Below are positions 1-64,000 of a stretch of 64,000 nucleotides of DNA, piece by piece; position 1 is the first letter of the stretch; every line of letters starts with the position of its first letter. The position numbers and the translations under genes were made by a program. The stretch lies in assembly GCA_039621445.1 (NCBI GenBank), contig CP154955.1:40432426-40496425 (forward strand), in the 5' to 3' direction. Source of the DNA: Euglena gracilis. Its lineage: Eukaryota > Euglenida > Euglenophyceae > Euglenales. The notes under the pieces were generated by a model, which worked only from the letters and a program-made list of their open reading frames with translations, was not told the DNA's origin and did no database searches.

Positions 1-993
1 CTCTTTCCCATTGCACCCTGGAGGTGGGCGATGCGCCGATGCTTCTCCCGGCGAGAACTTAGAGGGCAGCTCCACGGTTGCAAGCAGCAGAGCCACCAGA
101 CGTCTGGCTGGCAACTCGCTGCATTTCTCCCCCAATCTGTTTCATGTGGTGTAAACCCACCCATTTATACCCCCCCTGGGCCCAACCACCAAACTGTGAC
201 TTAAAAACTCCCCGTGGAGGGAAAAATCACGAAGAAGCAAATGGCAAAAAAATGTCCAAAATCACACCGTGCGCCAAAAAACCAGGTGTGGTGGGGATGC
301 CAACTTATGAGGTTTTGGCAAAAACCATAAAAATGACTGAAATAACTTGTTTTTGCAAAAACGGGGGAATTTTTGGACCTCGTCTGGTCACACACTAAAC
401 CTCGACTGATAACCTCCACCCATTTATAACCCCCCCCCCTCGGGGCCGACCACAAAAAACAGGACTATAAGACCCTATAAGACCTATAAGACCCGGGAGG
501 TTGTCAATGGGGGGTATCAGGTCACGTCTCGTTTTGGTGTTCTAGTCAACGCTGGTTGGCCTGGCCGGCCCTGTTCAACAAATAGTCAGCAGGTGGGGGA
601 TATGCCAACAAAAAATGGCCATCTATCACGACCATACAACGTTTCATTGGTCCTTTCTTGGCTGTTTCAGCCATCGACCATTTTTGGGCATTTCGAAAGG
701 TTTTGGCAGTTTTTCATTTTAAGATGCTTTTGACGATTTTGTGCTCCCCTTCGCAGGTGCCCTGGGTAGGACTCCTGCGTTTGTCGATTGTGTGGCGGGC
801 AAACAGCATTTCAGCCCCGCCATGTCAGCCCTGGCCGGAGCTGGTCGCCTGCTTGGTGTAAAAAAAGCACCAAAGGCCAGCAGGCAGCTGGGGCCTTGCA
901 GAAGGAGGCGGGTTTAAAGGCAGGCATGTGGGGCATCCTTTTCCTTACGGCCCGCTCTGGCGCCGGGCGGGACTAGCGGCGTGGCCGCTGGCG
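1..993. other. Left flank, presumably intron
   Basis: No exon recognised on either strand. Contains C-run and GACCCTATAAGACC-type short repeats near 465-490. The rest of AAA5, AAA6 and the C-terminus are expected further left. Confidence 0.5.
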
Positions 994-44327
<43,334 letters not shown>

Positions 44328-44867
44328 CGGCCCAGGGGTCGGCCTGGTCCTACTGTGGTGGGCACACTGCAACACGGTGGCCGTGCATCGGGCAGTGGGA
44401 ACCGATCAGCATGCATCCTTAATAATGGAAGAAACCTGCAATTGACCCATACTTCTAAAAAAAGACATGACACCACAGGCTGCCACAACAAACCCCACAA
44501 CAAAAGCAAGAACACGGAAAACAAACACCAGGACGACGAACGCACACAGACACACACCCGGTTCACCTGCGAGCAGACAACCATTGTTTCGGATGTTGAT
44601 TGTCAACCAGCAACAAGCGATGAAGGCCACACCTGCGAAGTGCAGTGTGTGGCAGTGTGTGCTTCCGCGTGCGTTGACCGGCGATAGGCTGGGCCGGCCC
44701 CTGCCAAAGGGCACCAACACCTTGGGCTCCAGGGCCCGTGGGGGGATATCCGGCCCGTAGGAGTGGCCCCACGCCACATGTGGCCCTTGCTGACTGGAGG
44801 CCGAGGTGCCTTCTGAGGGCCGAGGAGCATGCAGTGGCATATTGATGCGTCAACAGTGTGTGTGTGT
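44328..44867. other. Region 5' of the first recognised exon, up to the gap
   Basis: No certain exon. In the frame of the first exon a stop lies about 50 bp upstream, so an intron or the gene start must intervene. The minus strand near 44,690-44,760 reads LEPKVLVPFGRG followed by a CAG at a suitable place, a possible further N-terminal exon, but its phase does not join. The segment ends in a short GT run at the Ns. Confidence 0.4.
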
Positions 44868-44880
44868 NNNNNNNNNNNNN
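44868..44880. other. Assembly gap (13 N)
   Basis: Thirteen Ns joining a GT run on the left to the middle of a linker exon on the right. Confidence 0.99.

Positions 44881-64000
<19,120 letters not shown>

Overview
This is a eukaryotic nuclear window dominated by one gene: an axonemal dynein heavy chain on the minus strand. It is split into at least 78 recognisable exons of roughly 34 to 232 bp. Reading right to left, the exons follow dynein order: N-terminal tail (about 44.3-32 kb), linker (31-23 kb), AAA1 (22.8-20.4 kb), AAA2 (20.2-17.3 kb), AAA3 (16.9-11.3 kb), AAA4 (11.0-6.8 kb), stalk coiled coil 1 (6.3-5.1 kb), microtubule-binding domain (4.8-3.6 kb), coiled coil 2 (3.0-1.8 kb) and the start of AAA5 (1.7-1.0 kb). 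The rest of AAA5, AAA6 and the C-terminal domain must lie to the left of the window. The 5' end was not found: the first recognised exon is at 44.3 kb, next to an assembly gap.

The introns are the most informative part. About 35 lack GT-AG ends. When exons are joined so that the dynein alignment and reading frame are kept, these introns carry C/T-A-G at positions +4 to +6 and C-T-G at -8 to -6, and the pairing often extends a few bases further. That is the signature I know from the nonconventional introns of euglenids (also reported from marine diplonemids). About six introns are ordinary GT-AG, and they are concentrated in the 3' third of the gene. I therefore infer a Euglena-like protist; a diplonemid is the alternative. 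A flagellar dynein fits either.

From 44,881 to the window end lies a second, nearly identical copy of 23,381-42,560: linker back to tail, same strand. It is separated from the first by 13 Ns. The differences I saw in exons are synonymous or in-frame, while introns differ by many small indels. The simplest reading is an unmerged second haplotype placed beside the first, not a second gene. A real tandem duplication is not excluded.

Introns hold everything else: long dinucleotide and GTGC microsatellites, C/G homopolymer tracts, foldback or MITE-like elements with terminal inverted repeats (14.0-15.4, 25.1-25.4, 27.8-28.3 and 35.1-35.6 kb), 10-bp tandem arrays, and a recurring GGCGC-TTC-GCGCC hairpin. 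I saw no other protein gene, no RNA gene and no prokaryotic feature. Exon edges are hand-read from sequence and conservation; where marked uncertain they may be off by one to a few tens of bases.
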